64,000 bases of DNA from Bartonella taylorii (GCF_023920105.1 NZ_CP083693.1:1567001-1631000), one strand, 5' to 3'; positions 28,723 to 40,400 are shown, numbered from the stretch's first letter. Notes: generated by a model from the sequence alone, not told the origin. A program made the numbers and translations.

Positions 28723-29733
28723 ATGAGTGAAGAAAGCAAACAAACTAAAAATGAAGACTCTCTCAATAATATCTGCTGGAACGCAGATGATACCGTTATT
28801 CCCTTTCAAGTCGAAGAACTTGATATCCGTGGTCGTGCCGTACAACTTGGAGAAACTTTAAATTCTATTCTCACAAGACATCAATATCCTGAACCAGTTT
28901 CTTACCTTCTAGCAGAGGCTTTAGTCTTAACTGTTCTGCTTGGTACCTCCCTGAAACTTAAGGGAAAATTTATTTTACAAACCCATTCTAATGGGCCGGT
29001 TAATATGTTAGTGTGCGACTTCTCTCCTCCTTCCAGTCTACGCGGTTATGCTCGTTTTGATAAGGAACAGTTAAAACAAGCAACAGCTAATGAACAAATA
29101 TCTTCAGCAACCCTTTTGGGAAGAGGCACTTTAGCCTTCACGATCGACCAAGGCATACACACACAGCCCTATCAGGGGATAGTTGCATTAGAGGGAGAAA
29201 ATTTACAAGAAGCTTCCCGTACTTATTTTGATCAATCAGAGCAAATTCCTACCGATATTCGTTTAGCAGTTGCTATATTAGTCAACAGAGACCAACACGG
29301 AAGACCACAGAAAAGTTGGCGAGCAGGAGGTATTTTAGCCCAACTTTTACCCCAAGAATCGTCTCATCATAAAATATATGAACCCGATAAAAAACAAGAA
29401 GAGATCAGAACACATGATCGGCTTAAAGACCAATGGCAAGAAGCCAAAGCACTGATGGTAACCATTGAGAGTGCAGAATTGACAGATCCTCAAGTCGGCA
29501 GTAAACAGCTATTGTTCCGTCTTTTTCATGAACAAGGTGTTAGAATTTTTAATCCCTTTTCTCTTGTAGATCAGTGCTCTTGTTCGCGCGAAAAAATTAA
29601 AGAAATACTGGAAGGCTTTCCTACTGATGAACGGAACAAAATGGTTCAAAACAAATATATTTCAGTCAAATGTGAGTTTTGTTCAACAACGCATCGTTTT
29701 AAACCGCAAGAATTTTCTGAAACAAAAATGTAA
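28723..29733 (+). CDS. hslO: Redox-regulated chaperone Hsp33
   Basis: The 336-residue Hsp33 has an N-terminal substrate-binding domain and a C-terminal zinc switch: CSC, 29 residues, then CEFC (the CxC-x27-32-CxxC pattern). Oxidation releases zinc and activates the holdase, protecting proteins during oxidative stress with heat or bleach. The start ATG follows AAAAGGCAAAGAT. It lies in the argD-argF-hslO group on the same strand. Confidence 0.95.
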   Translation: MSEESKQTKNEDSLNNICWNADDTVIPFQVEELDIRGRAVQLGETLNSILTRHQYPEPVSYLLAEALVLTVLLGTSLKLKGKFILQTHSNGPVNMLVCDFSPPSSLRGYARFDKEQLKQATANEQISSATLLGRGTLAFTIDQGIHTQPYQGIVALEGENLQEASRTYFDQSEQIPTDIRLAVAILVNRDQHGRPQKSWRAGGILAQLLPQESSHHKIYEPDKKQEEIRTHDRLKDQWQEAKALMVTIESAELTDPQVGSKQLLFRLFHEQGVRIFNPFSLVDQCSCSREKIKEILEGFPTDERNKMVQNKYISVKCEFCSTTHRFKPQEFSETKM

Positions 29734-30327
29734 CCAAATATTCCTCACAAAAAGGAAAATGTTGATTGCAGCTAAAACCCTTTTAATTACGTAACTGAAA
29801 CCTAGTAACAGCTAACATCAACCGTTAAAATATTTTGTGTATCTCGTTTCCTTAGAGCTAACCGCTCTTTTGTTGCCTACACAATCATACACTTGTTCAA
29901 ATCAGTATTCATACCATATGCTGTTTATAAAAATAGCGCTTATAAAATCATCTTCATGCGAGAATAGGTACAGTATGTAGATAGTAAATACAATGAGAAC
30001 ACTAGTCCGTTATTTTATAAACATAAGAATGGTAGTAATACACCTTCATTATCGTACATGCCCCAAGGGAAAAAGCGAAGACAAAATATTGTGATTTTGA
30101 TAACATGCTGCTGATAACACCCACAAATCCCAATATGCTGCTATGCTAACCAAAATAATAAAAAATAAAGCTAGCAAACAAACATTTAATTGCTTAAAAA
30201 ATCGAAATCTCTCCAAACTTTTGTAATACTTTAGATAATCTTGATACGATTATTTATTCCACAAATGTTTTCTGATGATAACAGCAATATTAAATCCGAA
30301 ACAGCCCAAACAATATCATCCCCCTTT
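29734..30327. other. Non-coding spacer hslO to Smr gene
   Basis: About 590 bp between converging genes, with no supportable gene. It contains the segment 29984-30037 that resembles 25207-25260. Two copies of ATGCTGCT occur near 30104 and 30135. No classic terminator is evident. Confidence 0.5.
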
Positions 30328-30906
30328 TCATGGCAAAAAACGGCGCAACCAAATATAAAGCGCACCTCCTCCACCATGCTGGCGAGCCGCTTGTTCAAAT
30401 GCATGAACATAATACCGGAAAGTCGAGGTTGATAACCAATAAGGGACAAACTTATACAAAGCACCATCACTCCCAAGAGACTGGCCTTTTCCTGTAATCA
30501 CAAGCACATAACGTAATCCACTCTGCTGAGATGATTGGAGAAAATTTTTTAAGAGAGAATAAGCTTCCTCCTGCCCATACCCATGAAGATCAAGACGTGC
30601 CTCAATTGGATAATGGCCTTTGGCAATTTTACGATGTACAATACGATCGAAGAAACGGATCTTATGTGCTTGTGCAACCGTTCCCTTTTCTCTTTTAATA
30701 ACTGTTGGTTCTTGTTGGTCGCTCTGAAATGATGAAAAGATTGGTGTTACGTACTGTTTTTTACTGTCGATATTTACAACATCTTTTGCAGTAGAAGAAT
30801 GGAGCTTATCATGAAGCGGAATTGTAGTATGACAAACCATCTCCCATAAAAGACGATCTTGTAAAGCTAATAAATCCCTTTTTTGTCTCCATTCATCCGT
30901 GGACAT
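30328..30906 (-). CDS. Smr domain protein
   Basis: The 192-residue product has a C-terminal Smr domain (about residues 95-190). The motifs are RLDLHGYGQEEAYSLLKNFL, VLVITGKGQSLGSDGALYKFVPYWL, and AARQHGGGGALYIWLRR. Smr domains, first seen in MutS2, are nickases or RNA endonucleases; the DLHG and TGKG motifs are their active-site signature. The N-terminal half is polar with no known domain. It lies 46 bp downstream of the TimA-like gene, probably in one operon. The precise substrate is unknown. Confidence 0.88.
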   Translation of the reverse strand: MSTDEWRQKRDLLALQDRLLWEMVCHTTIPLHDKLHSSTAKDVVNIDSKKQYVTPIFSSFQSDQQEPTVIKREKGTVAQAHKIRFFDRIVHRKIAKGHYPIEARLDLHGYGQEEAYSLLKNFLQSSQQSGLRYVLVITGKGQSLGSDGALYKFVPYWLSTSTFRYYVHAFEQAARQHGGGGALYIWLRRFLP

Positions 30907-30952
30907 TTTAATCTCTTAAATCTTATTTATACGATCTTGTGAAAAAGAGATC

Positions 30953-31645
30953 TTAATTTTCATCTTCTGTTGCAAAAAGTTTCCAGTTTGGATCCGACGA
31001 TAAGCTGTTGCGAACAAAAGTCCAAACATCCCTAATTTCTACAATAGCATCAGGATCACCGTCTATGCGCTCTCCCTGCTCGTTATAAGTTACAGAAATC
31101 ATTTCACTGATAATCCGCACAGTTATAAATTCATCCTTGTCTTGTATTGCAGCTGAGATAAACTCGATCTTATTAATTCCAACAAAAGTAAACTCAACTC
31201 TTTCATTGTTGTTTTCGCGTTTCTCAATGGCAGCACAAAAACTCTCAAAAACATCTTGAGAAAGTAACCTTTTAAGTTGATCGCGATCACCTTTAGCAAA
31301 AGCTGTTACGATCATTTCATAAGCAACTTGAGCACCTTTTATAAAAAATTGAGGAGAAAAATGAGAATCAATTTTGTGAAGCGCGCGCAAACCTTCATTC
31401 AGTGCACTTCCCTCTGGTGAAATAGCGTCAATTTCGCTAAAATCGTTCTTTTTTGAATTGCTTTGATGAGGGAACGAAACAATATTTTCAACCGTTTCTG
31501 TTTCAATCTGTTTTTTAGAACGACGTGAATAAGGATCAAAGGGAGGCTTTTCAAAACCAATCCGTTTTCCTAATACATTACGGAGTTGCACAAAAACGAC
31601 AACCATAATAACAAGAGCTATGACAAATATAAAGTCAAATTCCAT
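30953..31645 (-). CDS. Tim44/TimA-like membrane protein
   Basis: About 230 residues: one N-terminal membrane helix (FDFIFVIALVIMVVVFVQL), a polar linker, then a Tim44-like domain (about 85-230) with KGAQVAYEMIVTAFAKGDRDQLKRLL and DVWTFVRNSLSSDPNWKL. Bacterial members (TimA) are related to mitochondrial Tim44, but their job is uncertain; an inner-membrane protein-handling role is inferred. The ATG at 31645 is preferred over an upstream TTG at 31657. It diverges from fxsA, as is usual in Rhizobiales. Confidence 0.85.
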   Translation of the reverse strand: MEFDFIFVIALVIMVVVFVQLRNVLGKRIGFEKPPFDPYSRRSKKQIETETVENIVSFPHQSNSKKNDFSEIDAISPEGSALNEGLRALHKIDSHFSPQFFIKGAQVAYEMIVTAFAKGDRDQLKRLLSQDVFESFCAAIEKRENNNERVEFTFVGINKIEFISAAIQDKDEFITVRIISEMISVTYNEQGERIDGDPDAIVEIRDVWTFVRNSLSSDPNWKLFATEDEN

Positions 31646-31829
31646 GGGTGCTGTCAATCTCCAAACTTAAGCTGACCTGTAATAAACATTGCTGTCAATA
31701 TCATCTATCAGTAAATATGTAAAATAGGGAATCTACTATTCAAATATTTTTATAGCCTTTATTCATGTATGTTTAAAAGGATAGCTCTTATAATTTTCTA
31801 CCCTAAAAATTAAAGAAAGGAACTTTCAT

Positions 31830-32336
31830 GTGATAAAGTCTTACCCTATAAATCCTCGCTTTTTTATCATTATCCTCCTCAGCATTCTCTTGATCGAAAT
31901 TGCTGGTTTTATCTTTGTCGGGAAAGAAATTGGAATTCTAGCAACTCTGAGTTTGGTTGTTCTCACAACAATAGCTGGAATCATTTTGCTGCGAATTCAA
32001 GGAGTTAGCATTTTAAAAAATATACAACGTGAAATTATTCAAAGGCATACAGTAGAGAATAATATTATCAATGATGCTCTCATCATTCTTAGTGCAATTT
32101 TGCTTATTCTTCCCGGCTTTTTAAGCGATATTTTAGGAATATTACTTCTTATTGGGCCAATCCGTTCTATTGTCTGGCTTTTCTTTTCATCATTTAAAAA
32201 CAAAATAAACACGCATACTAAAAATAAAACCAATGATCAGAATAATTCTGAAAAAATAATTGATCTTAAAGCAGAAGATTACAAAATCTATAATACCACA
32301 GAATCTCCATGGCGTAAAAATGACGACAATCATTGA
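31830..32336 (+). CDS. fxsA: FxsA family membrane protein
   Basis: The 168-residue product has an N-terminal FxsA domain with helices FFIIILLSILLIEIAGFIFVG and ILATLSLVVLTTIAGIILLR, followed by LIILSAILLILPGFLSDILGILLLIGPIR, the family's hallmark PGFxSD segment. The C-terminus is polar and Lys-rich. In E. coli, extra FxsA relieves exclusion of phage T7 by the F plasmid; its normal function is unknown. The start is GTG at 31830, overlapping an out-of-frame ATG-TGA. The gene precedes secB on the same strand. Confidence 0.87.
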   Translation: MIKSYPINPRFFIIILLSILLIEIAGFIFVGKEIGILATLSLVVLTTIAGIILLRIQGVSILKNIQREIIQRHTVENNIINDALIILSAILLILPGFLSDILGILLLIGPIRSIVWLFFSSFKNKINTHTKNKTNDQNNSEKIIDLKAEDYKIYNTTESPWRKNDDNH

Positions 32337-32391
32337 AGTGCCAAAAAAATCTGTAACGGACGTAAAAATAATCAAGACAAGGGAAACGTTT

Positions 32392-32409
32392 CTTGCAACC
32401 TTTTGCAAG
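32392..32409. promoter_or_regulatory. Short hairpin upstream of secB
   Basis: CTTGCAA-CCTT-TTGCAAG is a perfect 7-bp stem with a 4-base loop, 70 bp before secB. There is no T-run after it, so it may be an operator or an mRNA leader structure rather than a terminator for fxsA. Confidence 0.35.
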
Positions 32410-32478
32410 GCATGATAACCACTTTGGTTTTTAGATCTAAAAAGAAATATACACAATTAATAATGAGAGGTTTGTAGT

Positions 32479-32961
32479 ATGGCCGAAAGTGAAATAAAAA
32501 ACAGTGGTGGAGAGCCAATTTTTGCTGTATTAACTCAATATTTAAAAGATTTCTCATTTGAGAACCCAAATGCTCCTCGTTCACTGCATCCACGTGATAA
32601 GGCACCACAAATTGATATCAACATTAATGTCAACGCTGATCCAATTGGTGATGACAATTATGATGTCGTTTTATCCCTCTCCGTCAAAGCCAATGATGAC
32701 ACCGAAATATTGTTTCATGTAGAAATGATTTACGGTGGTGTTTTTCATATTCAAAACATTCCACAAGAACATATTATGCCTCTTGTTTTTATTGAATGTC
32801 CACGCCTTTTATTTCCATTTGCTCGGCAAATCATCTCTGATGCCACCCAAAATGGTGGTTTTCCACCTCTGTGGATTGATCCGATTGATTTTGCAGCATT
32901 GTTTCAAAAACGTATTGCTGAAGAACAAAAAAACAATCAGAGTCAGGCACAACCCTCTTAG
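32479..32961 (+). CDS. secB: Protein-export chaperone SecB
   Basis: The 160-residue product matches the SecB length and fold. It has [17 protein letters not shown] near the N-terminus, then [56 protein letters not shown], and [17 protein letters not shown]. It keeps precursors unfolded and hands them to SecA. GAGAGG lies upstream of the ATG. A shared bidirectional terminator separates it from maeB. Confidence 0.96.
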   Translation: MAESEIKNSGGEPIFAVLTQYLKDFSFENPNAPRSLHPRDKAPQIDININVNADPIGDDNYDVVLSLSVKANDDTEILFHVEMIYGGVFHIQNIPQEHIMPLVFIECPRLLFPFARQIISDATQNGGFPPLWIDPIDFAALFQKRIAEEQKNNQSQAQPS

Positions 32962-32977
32962 AAATATTTTTCATTAT

Positions 32978-33015
32978 AAAAAAGGCCCTGAAATATCAGA
33001 GGCCTTTATTTTTTT
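32978..33015. terminator. Bidirectional terminator between secB and maeB
   Basis: AAAGGCC (32981-32987) pairs with GGCCTTT (33001-33007), with an inner CTGA/TCAG stem. Ts follow on the plus strand and As precede the stem, so it can end secB and the converging maeB transcripts. Confidence 0.85.
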
Positions 33016-35311
33016 ACAACTTTTTCGCATGATAAGCTGCTAGCATTGCGATATTGACAACATCCGTATCGTTTCCACTAAACGGTACAATTTGGACAGA
33101 TTTTTCCAACCCAATCAAAATAGGTCCAATAATGGTTGCTTCACCAAGCTCTTGCAACATCTTGCTCGCAATGGAAGAGGCATGATATCCAGGCATTACC
33201 AAAATATTAGCTGGTTCCGTTAATCCCATAAAGGGATATTGCTGCATCAATTTCAAATTGAGTGCCACATCAGCACTCATTTCTCCATCAAATTCAAAAA
33301 CAACTTTGCGTTCGTGCAACATGTTAACAGCATCCTGAATTTGCTGCGTAACTTGTCCTTTCATGTAACCAAAAGTAGAAAATGCCACAAATGCTACCCG
33401 TGGTTTATATCCAAATTCCCTAACAAAAGAAGCTGTCTGTTCTGCTATATCAGCGAGTTCCTCAGCGTCAGGAGCCTCATAAATAGCTGTATCGGCAATA
33501 AACACCGTTCTTCCACGGCAAATAGCCATTGAAATACCAATCAACCGTTCCTTGGGTTTCTCATCAATCACTCGGCGTATATCAATTAACGCTGTTTCAT
33601 AATTGCGCGTCACCCCTGTAACCATCGCATCAGCATCCCCTAATGCCACCATACACGCAGCAAAATAATTGCGATCATTATTGATGCGGCGATGACAATC
33701 GCGTAACAACCAACCTTGGCGTTGCATCTTTTTATAAAGATAATTCGCATAAGCATCCGTGCGACAAGAAAGCTTAGCATTCATGATAGAAATACCTTCA
33801 CGTTCAAGATCAATGCCAGCAATAGCAGCAGTTTCTCTCACTTGTTCTTCACGACCAATCAAAACCGCTTGCCCTAGTTTTTGATGAACATAGGAAACAG
33901 CTGCCCGCATTACCTGCTCTTCTTCACCTTCTGCAAAGACAATTTGTTTTGGCGCTTGACGAATATGATTATAAACTCCACGCATCATAGAGGAAATGGG
34001 ATCACGTCTTGCCCTCAAATCACGCTCATAAGCCTCTAAATCATCAATATGTTTTTGCGCAACACCGCTTTCCATTGCTGCTTTTGCCACCGCCATTGAA
34101 ACAACCGTGAACAAACGCGGATCAAAAGGAACGGGGATGATATAATTGGGACCAAATTTTAACCGCTTTCCACGATAAGCTTCCGCAACACTGTCAGGCA
34201 CTTCTTCATGAGCCAGACCCGCAAGAGCCCTTGCTGCAGCAATCTTCATATCTTCATTGATAACCGTCGCACGTACATCAAGCGCACCACGAAATATATA
34301 AGGAAAACAAAGAACATTATTAATCTGGTTTGGATAATCTGAACGACCTGTTGCTACAATGGCATCATCGCGCACTTGCATAACTTCTTCTGGCGTAATT
34401 TCTGGGTCAGGATTGGCCATAGCAAAAATGATCGGTTGTGGCGCCATCGACTTTACCATTTCAGGAGTAATGGCACCTTTAGCAGAAACCCCGAAAAACA
34501 TGTCAGCGCCTTCCATTGCCTCAGCAAGCGTACGCTTATCTGTTCGAATGGCATGAGCAGACTTCCACTGATTCATTCCCTCTTCACGTCCTTCATAGAC
34601 AACACCCTTCGTATCACATAAAATAATATTTTCAGGTCGAAATCCCATCGCCTTAATCAGTTCAATACAAGCAATCCCAGCAGAACCAGCGCCATTACAG
34701 ACTAACCGAGTATTTTGCATATCGCGCCCCGTTAAAGATAAGGCATTGAGCACACCGGCAGCCACAATAATCGCTGTACCGTGTTGATCATCATGAAAAA
34801 CAGGGATATTCATAACCTCGCGTAAGCGACTTTCAATCATAAAACACTCTGGTGCTTTAATGTCTTCAAGATTGATACCACCAAAAGAGGGCTCCAAATG
34901 ACGCACTAAATTGATAAAACTCTCTGGATCATTAGTATCAACTTCCAGATCAATAGAATCAATATCTGCAAAGCGTTTAAAAAGCACTGCTTTGCCTTCC
35001 ATCACCGGCTTAGATGCAAGCGCCCCTAAATTGCCTAAACCCAAGATAGCTGTTCCATTTGAGATAACAGCAACAAGATTGCCCTTTGCAGTATAATCAT
35101 AAGCTAACGCTGGATTTTGCGCAATTGCCTTAACCGGAACAGCAACACCTGGCGAATAAGCAAGTGCTAAATCATGCTGCGTTGCCATAGACTTTGTTGC
35201 AATAATTTCAAGCTTTCCAGGCCGACCACGACTATGAAAATCAAGGGCTTCTCGCTCACTGGCATTATAAACCATTTGAGGCATTTTCTGATCCTGCTCA
35301 CTTTTTTTCAT
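33014..35311 (-). CDS. maeB: NADP-dependent malic enzyme with phosphotransacetylase-like domain
   Basis: Large two-domain malic enzyme (about 765 residues from the ATG at 35311; upstream starts to 35365 look unconserved). The N-terminal malic domain contains [47 protein letters not shown] and the nucleotide-binding [17 protein letters not shown]. The C-terminal ~320 residues resemble phosphotransacetylase ([22 protein letters not shown] region), which in this family is thought to be regulatory rather than catalytic. It oxidatively decarboxylates malate to pyruvate with NADPH. It converges on secB. Confidence 0.93.
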   Translation of the reverse strand: MKKSEQDQKMPQMVYNASEREALDFHSRGRPGKLEIIATKSMATQHDLALAYSPGVAVPVKAIAQNPALAYDYTAKGNLVAVISNGTAILGLGNLGALASKPVMEGKAVLFKRFADIDSIDLEVDTNDPESFINLVRHLEPSFGGINLEDIKAPECFMIESRLREVMNIPVFHDDQHGTAIIVAAGVLNALSLTGRDMQNTRLVCNGAGSAGIACIELIKAMGFRPENIILCDTKGVVYEGREEGMNQWKSAHAIRTDKRTLAEAMEGADMFFGVSAKGAITPEMVKSMAPQPIIFAMANPDPEITPEEVMQVRDDAIVATGRSDYPNQINNVLCFPYIFRGALDVRATVINEDMKIAAARALAGLAHEEVPDSVAEAYRGKRLKFGPNYIIPVPFDPRLFTVVSMAVAKAAMESGVAQKHIDDLEAYERDLRARRDPISSMMRGVYNHIRQAPKQIVFAEGEEEQVMRAAVSYVHQKLGQAVLIGREEQVRETAAIAGIDLEREGISIMNAKLSCRTDAYANYLYKKMQRQGWLLRDCHRRINNDRNYFAACMVALGDADAMVTGVTRNYETALIDIRRVIDEKPKERLIGISMAICRGRTVFIADTAIYEAPDAEELADIAEQTASFVREFGYKPRVAFVAFSTFGYMKGQVTQQIQDAVNMLHERKVVFEFDGEMSADVALNLKLMQQYPFMGLTEPANILVMPGYHASSIASKMLQELGEATIIGPILIGLEKSVQIVPFSGNDTDVVNIAMLAAYHAKKL

Positions 35312-35517
35312 CTCACTTAATTTTCTCCCAAAACAGTGTAAATTCTGCTTGATAATGCATGTCATTATCCGATTTTAAAATTTGATTCATATGCCATAAA
35401 TCGCTATGCTTGCTTTAACGAACCTGTTCATGCGTTCAATCCAGAAATAATGAAGATAAACATTGAAGTAAACAAAAAAGGGCGTCAAAGCCTCACTTGA
35501 AAAAACGAGCGCGTAAA

Positions 35518-38262
35518 ATGGATAAGAAAACTAACCATAAAAACGATTTAATCCCACAACCTGCGCCCTCATCTGCTCCCCAACAAAAACGTCTCACACC
35601 TATGATGGAGCAATATATAGAAATCAAAGCAGTTAATAGCGATTCCCTTCTCTTTTACAGGATGGGTGATTTTTATGAATTATTTTTTAATGATGCGGTT
35701 GAAGCGGCTCAAGCTTTAGGAATCACACTCACAACACGTGGCAAACACTTGGGTGAAGATATTCCTATGTGCGGTGTTCCCGTTCACGCTGCAGATGATT
35801 ACTTGCAAAAATTGATCGCCTGCGGTTATCGTGTTGCTGTTTGTGAACAAACAGAAGATCCCGCAGAAGCAAAGAAACGTGGTTCAAAATCCGTTGTTCA
35901 ACGCGATGTCGTACGCCTTGTCACCCCTGGAACCATAACAGAAGAAAAACTTCTTGATCCAACGCGTGCAAATTATCTGATGACACTTGCCCGTATCAAA
36001 ACAAGTGACGGAGAAGATTTTGCCCTTTCTTGGATTGATATCTCAACAGGCATATTTCGTGTAACAGAAAGCCGCCATGAAAAACTTTTGGCAGACATTA
36101 TGCGCATAGATCCACAAGAAATCATCGTCGCTGACTCTTTTTTTTATGATAAATCCCACAAGCCGCTTTTTAATGTTCTCGATCGCATTGTTTCACCTCA
36201 ACCCGCTAGTCTCTTTGATGCAATCACCGCTGAACGTGATATTTGCAATTATTTTAAACTCTCAACCCTTGAAGGTGTTGCCAATTATTCACGCACCGAA
36301 CTCTCCGCTATTGCCGCTGCCATTCGTTATATCGAAAAAACGCAAATCACGCATCGCCCTCCTCTTATGCGCCCTGAACGCCAAAATGAAAGCGCTACGC
36401 TTTTCATTGATGCAGCAACCAGACTGAGCCTTGAACTTGTTCGGACCACGTCAGGACAACGCGATGGAAGCTTACTAAAAGCTATTGATCGTACTGTAAC
36501 AGGAGGCGGATCACGCCTTCTTGTCGATCGTCTCATCGCACCCCTCACTACACCTTCAGCTATTGATCATCGTCTAGATTCGATTGCCTTTTTTCTACGC
36601 AATACATCTCTTGCAGAAGCTATAAAACTCATTTTAAAAGGGGGGCCAGATATGCCACGCGCAGTTTCTCGGTTAGCTCTTGGACGGGGGGGGCCCCGTG
36701 ATATGGCCGCAATCCAACGCGGCTTTGAAATCATTCGTGAACTTCATCAGCTTCTTAACGATGCGTTACTTCCTCAAGAAATAAGTGACGTACAGCAGAT
36801 TTTCTCACACTTACCTACTACTTTGCACTTTCATTTAGAACAAGCACTAGCCGATGATCTCCCATTGCTTAAACGTGATGGTGGTTTTATTCGTCCTCAG
36901 TATCATAAAGAACTGGATGAAATGCGTGCTCTACGTGATGAATCTCGTCGTGTCATTGCTGAACTTCAAGCACAATATGCCCAAGAAACAGATATTAAAA
37001 CGCTTAAAATCAAACATAATAATATTCTAGGCTACTTCATTGAAGTAACTAGTTTACAAGCACCCGCACTTACAAATAGTTCACAAGCAAAAGCTCGTTT
37101 TATCCATCGGCAAACGATGGCAAATGCTATGCGCTTTACCACAACAGAACTCGCTGACCTTGAAAGCCGTATTGCTCATGCCGCAAACCACGCATTGACA
37201 CTTGAATTGGAAATCTTTGATACTCTTGTCAATGAAATTATTGAACAGGTTGATTTCATCCGTAAAGCTGCTGAAGCTCTTGCGATTTTGGATGTATCCG
37301 TGGCGTTAGCGCATCTCGCTGAAGAACAAGGATATTGTCGTCCTATAATTGATCATTCACTTACCTTTCGTATTACCGCAGGACGCCATCCTGTCGTAGA
37401 GCAAGCACTACGAAAGCAAGCAGCAGAACCTTTTGTTGCCAACAATTGTGATCTCTCTGCACAGGAAAATCATCAATATGCAGCAATTTGGCTTTTGACA
37501 GGTCCTAATATGGGAGGAAAATCAACTTTTTTACGGCAAAATGCTCTTATCGCTATTATGGCGCAAATGGGTTCCTTTGTCCCTGCAACTTCAGCCCATA
37601 TTGGCGTTGTTGACCGCTTGTTTAGTCGTGTTGGTGCTTCTGATGACCTTGCACGGGGGCGTTCAACCTTTATGATGGAAATGGTTGAAACAGCAACGAT
37701 TCTTAATCATGCAAGTCATCATTCCCTTGTTATTCTTGATGAAATCGGACGAGGTACATCAACTTTTGATGGCCTTTCCATTGCTTGGGCAACTGTTGAG
37801 TATCTTCATGAAGTTAACCACTGTCGTGCTATTCTCGCCACACATTTTCATGAAATGACAGCACTCACCCAAAAACTTAATCGTCTTCATAACGTAACCA
37901 TGAAAGTCAAAAATTGGGATGGTGATGTGGTTTTTCTTCACGAAGTTGCGCCAGGAGCTGCTGATCGATCCTACGGCGTACAAGTTGCAAAACTTGCTGG
38001 ACTTCCCGCGACAGTTATTACCCGTGCTACAGATGTTCTGCACCAACTAGAACAAGGCGAAATGGCTGGAAAAGGACATAAATTAATTGATGATCTACCG
38101 CTGTTTTCCCTTAAAACAGCATCTCCCATAAATGAAGAAACACACAAACATTGCATAGTTCATGAAGCTTTAGAGAATATTCATCCCGATGAACTTTCCC
38201 CTAAGCAAGCTTTAGAAGCACTTTATCGCCTTAAACAACTTGAGAAAAATACCTCCCTATAG
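35518..38262 (+). CDS. mutS: DNA mismatch repair protein MutS
   Basis: Mismatch sensor of about 914 residues. The N-terminal mismatch-binding motif [10 protein letters not shown] carries the Phe-x-Glu wedge. The ATPase has Walker [21 protein letters not shown] and Walker B with [21 protein letters not shown]. The ATG at 35518 is preferred to a TTG at 35497. The lever region near residue 390 is encoded by a run of eight Gs (36686-36693) followed by four Cs, and a G6 run lies 40 bp before it. These are slippage-prone tracts in an otherwise AT-rich gene. mutL is not in the window. Confidence 0.96.
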   Translation: MDKKTNHKNDLIPQPAPSSAPQQKRLTPMMEQYIEIKAVNSDSLLFYRMGDFYELFFNDAVEAAQALGITLTTRGKHLGEDIPMCGVPVHAADDYLQKLIACGYRVAVCEQTEDPAEAKKRGSKSVVQRDVVRLVTPGTITEEKLLDPTRANYLMTLARIKTSDGEDFALSWIDISTGIFRVTESRHEKLLADIMRIDPQEIIVADSFFYDKSHKPLFNVLDRIVSPQPASLFDAITAERDICNYFKLSTLEGVANYSRTELSAIAAAIRYIEKTQITHRPPLMRPERQNESATLFIDAATRLSLELVRTTSGQRDGSLLKAIDRTVTGGGSRLLVDRLIAPLTTPSAIDHRLDSIAFFLRNTSLAEAIKLILKGGPDMPRAVSRLALGRGGPRDMAAIQRGFEIIRELHQLLNDALLPQEISDVQQIFSHLPTTLHFHLEQALADDLPLLKRDGGFIRPQYHKELDEMRALRDESRRVIAELQAQYAQETDIKTLKIKHNNILGYFIEVTSLQAPALTNSSQAKARFIHRQTMANAMRFTTTELADLESRIAHAANHALTLELEIFDTLVNEIIEQVDFIRKAAEALAILDVSVALAHLAEEQGYCRPIIDHSLTFRITAGRHPVVEQALRKQAAEPFVANNCDLSAQENHQYAAIWLLTGPNMGGKSTFLRQNALIAIMAQMGSFVPATSAHIGVVDRLFSRVGASDDLARGRSTFMMEMVETATILNHASHHSLVILDEIGRGTSTFDGLSIAWATVEYLHEVNHCRAILATHFHEMTALTQKLNRLHNVTMKVKNWDGDVVFLHEVAPGAADRSYGVQVAKLAGLPATVITRATDVLHQLEQGEMAGKGHKLIDDLPLFSLKTASPINEETHKHCIVHEALENIHPDELSPKQALEALYRLKQLEKNTSL

Positions 38263-38561
38263 GCTAATTAAACAAAGTGTCTCTTCATGGTTATTCTTCA
38301 CGCGTAGCAACCATGCACGCTATTATCATTTCTTTTTATACCAAATGTATCTTGATAAACACAATGATAGAGAGACAAAACCTATATATAATATTTCTTA
38401 AAATGAATTCTTTATTCTCATATGAAAAAAATGAAAACTACAGAAACCCTAAAATTATACTCGCAATGATTCAAAATATCCTGTTAAGAACATTGAAAAA
38501 CCCGCTTGAAGTGCAAAAATCTTTAGAAAACCTGTCTTTCACAAGATGAACCTTCATCTCA

Positions 38562-40400
38562 TCAAAGATTACGAACAGCTCCCTTAGCAGCAGAGGTTGT
38601 CATAGCTGCATATGCCTTGAGAGCCTTTGAAATTTTACGCTTACGCTCCTCAACCGGTTGCCAAGCCGCTTTTTCTTTTGCTTCCATTTTGCCATGACGA
38701 TGCATCATCTCAATGTCATCGACTATCATATGAATGGTACGATTAGGAATATCTATTTCTATAATATCTCCCTCTTCTACCAAAGCAATTGCTCCTCCTT
38801 CAGCAGCTTCTGGTGAAACATGCCCTATCGAGAGCCCTGAAGTTCCCCCTGAAAAACGACCATCCGTTATAAGCGCACAAACTTTTCCTAATCCTTTAGA
38901 TTTGAGATAGCTCGTGGGATAGAGCATTTCTTGCATTCCAGGCCCACCACGTGGACCTTCATAACGGATTACAACAATATCACCTGATTTAATTTTATTA
39001 TTCAAAATTGCTGAAACAGCTGAATCTTGGCTTTCAAAAATTCTTGCTGGTCCTTTAAAAGTTAAAATTGATTGATCAACACCCGCTGTTTTCACAATAC
39101 AGCCATCTTTTGCAAGATTTCCATAAAGAACTGCCAATCCTCCATCTTGCGAATATGCATGTTCGTTATCGCGAATCACACCTTTTTCACGATCAAGATC
39201 TAGAGTCTCATAGCGACAAGATTGACTAAAAGCTGTCTGTGTTGGAATACCTCCTGGGGCGGCACGATAAAATTCATGGATTATTGGTTCATGGGTTTGT
39301 TTCACATCCCAATGACTAAGGGCTTCTTTCATCGTTTTTGCATGCACCGTATAAGCGGATGTATCAATAAGTCCAGCCGCATCTAATTCTCCTAAAAGTC
39401 CCATAATACCACCAGCGCGGTGTACATCTTCCATATGGACATTCGCTACAGAAGGTGCAACCTTGCATAAAACAGGAATACGACGCGAAAGGCGATCAAT
39501 ATCCGTCATAGTAAAATCCACTTCACCTTCTTGCGCTGCAGCTAAAATATGCAAAACAGTATTGGTTGACCCTCCCATAGCAATATCCACAGTCATTGCA
39601 TTTTCAAAAGCCTTGCGCGAAGCAATAGAACGCGGCAAAACTGTTTCATCGCCTTTTTCATAATAACGCTTGGCTAATGTAACAATCTGTCGTCCAGCTT
39701 CTTCAAAAAGCATCCGACGATCTGCATGTGTTGCTAGCATCGTTCCATTGCCTGGAAGAGAAAGCCCTAATGCCTCAGTCAGACAATTCATAGAATTAGC
39801 AGTAAACATTCCTGAACAAGAACCACATGTAGGACAAGCAGCACGTTCCATTTCAGCAACTTCTTCTTCCGAATTATGCTCTGAAGCCGCTGCAATCATA
39901 GCGTCAACTAAGTCAACCGTAAGATCTTGATTTTTCCATTTAATCTTACCCGCTTCCATAGGGCCACCTGAAACAAAGATTGTTGGAATATTTAAGCGTA
40001 AAGAAGCCATTAACATGCCAGGCGTAATCTTGTCACAATTGGAAATACAGACAAGTGCATCAGCACAATGGGCATTGACCATATATTCAACAGAATCAGC
40101 AATAATTTCACGGGAAGGCAAAGAATAAAGCATTCCATCATGCCCCATAGCAATTCCATCATCTACAGCAATTGTGTTAAATTCCTTCGCGACACCGCCA
40201 GCAACAGCTATCTCTTGTGCTACCAGTTGCCCAAGATCCTTTAAATGGACATGCCCTGGTACAAATTGTGTAAAAGAATTCGCAATCGCAATAATGGGTT
40301 TACCAAAATCAGTCTCTTTCATCCCTGTTGCACGCCAAAGACCGCGAGCCCCGGCCATATTGCGCCCATGAGTTGATATTCTTGAACGGTAAGAAGGCAT
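38562..40400 (-). CDS. ilvD: Dihydroxy-acid dehydratase
   Basis: The 612-residue enzyme of branched-chain amino-acid synthesis starts at [22 protein letters not shown]. The ATG at 40400 has GAGGGG eight bases upstream, which rules out the longer frame. Iron-sulfur cysteines are in [16 protein letters not shown] and [20 protein letters not shown]. The C-terminal part has [25 protein letters not shown]. It converts 2,3-dihydroxy acids to the 2-keto acids for valine, isoleucine and pantothenate. It converges on mutS and stands alone. Confidence 0.97.
   Translation of the reverse strand: MPSYRSRISTHGRNMAGARGLWRATGMKETDFGKPIIAIANSFTQFVPGHVHLKDLGQLVAQEIAVAGGVAKEFNTIAVDDGIAMGHDGMLYSLPSREIIADSVEYMVNAHCADALVCISNCDKITPGMLMASLRLNIPTIFVSGGPMEAGKIKWKNQDLTVDLVDAMIAAASEHNSEEEVAEMERAACPTCGSCSGMFTANSMNCLTEALGLSLPGNGTMLATHADRRMLFEEAGRQIVTLAKRYYEKGDETVLPRSIASRKAFENAMTVDIAMGGSTNTVLHILAAAQEGEVDFTMTDIDRLSRRIPVLCKVAPSVANVHMEDVHRAGGIMGLLGELDAAGLIDTSAYTVHAKTMKEALSHWDVKQTHEPIIHEFYRAAPGGIPTQTAFSQSCRYETLDLDREKGVIRDNEHAYSQDGGLAVLYGNLAKDGCIVKTAGVDQSILTFKGPARIFESQDSAVSAILNNKIKSGDIVVIRYEGPRGGPGMQEMLYPTSYLKSKGLGKVCALITDGRFSGGTSGLSIGHVSPEAAEGGAIALVEEGDIIEIDIPNRTIHMIVDDIEMMHRHGKMEAKEKAAWQPVEERKRKISKALKAYAAMTTSAAKGAVRNL

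Noticed and set aside
38277..38549. 90-codon plus-strand frame between mutS and ilvD
   Set aside because: No ribosome-binding site, no family features and AT-driven composition. It lies between converging genes and looks like decayed DNA.
38544..38559. AGATGAA-CC-TTCATCT palindrome next to the ilvD stop as a terminator
   Set aside because: The loop is only 2 bases and no T-run follows on the minus strand.
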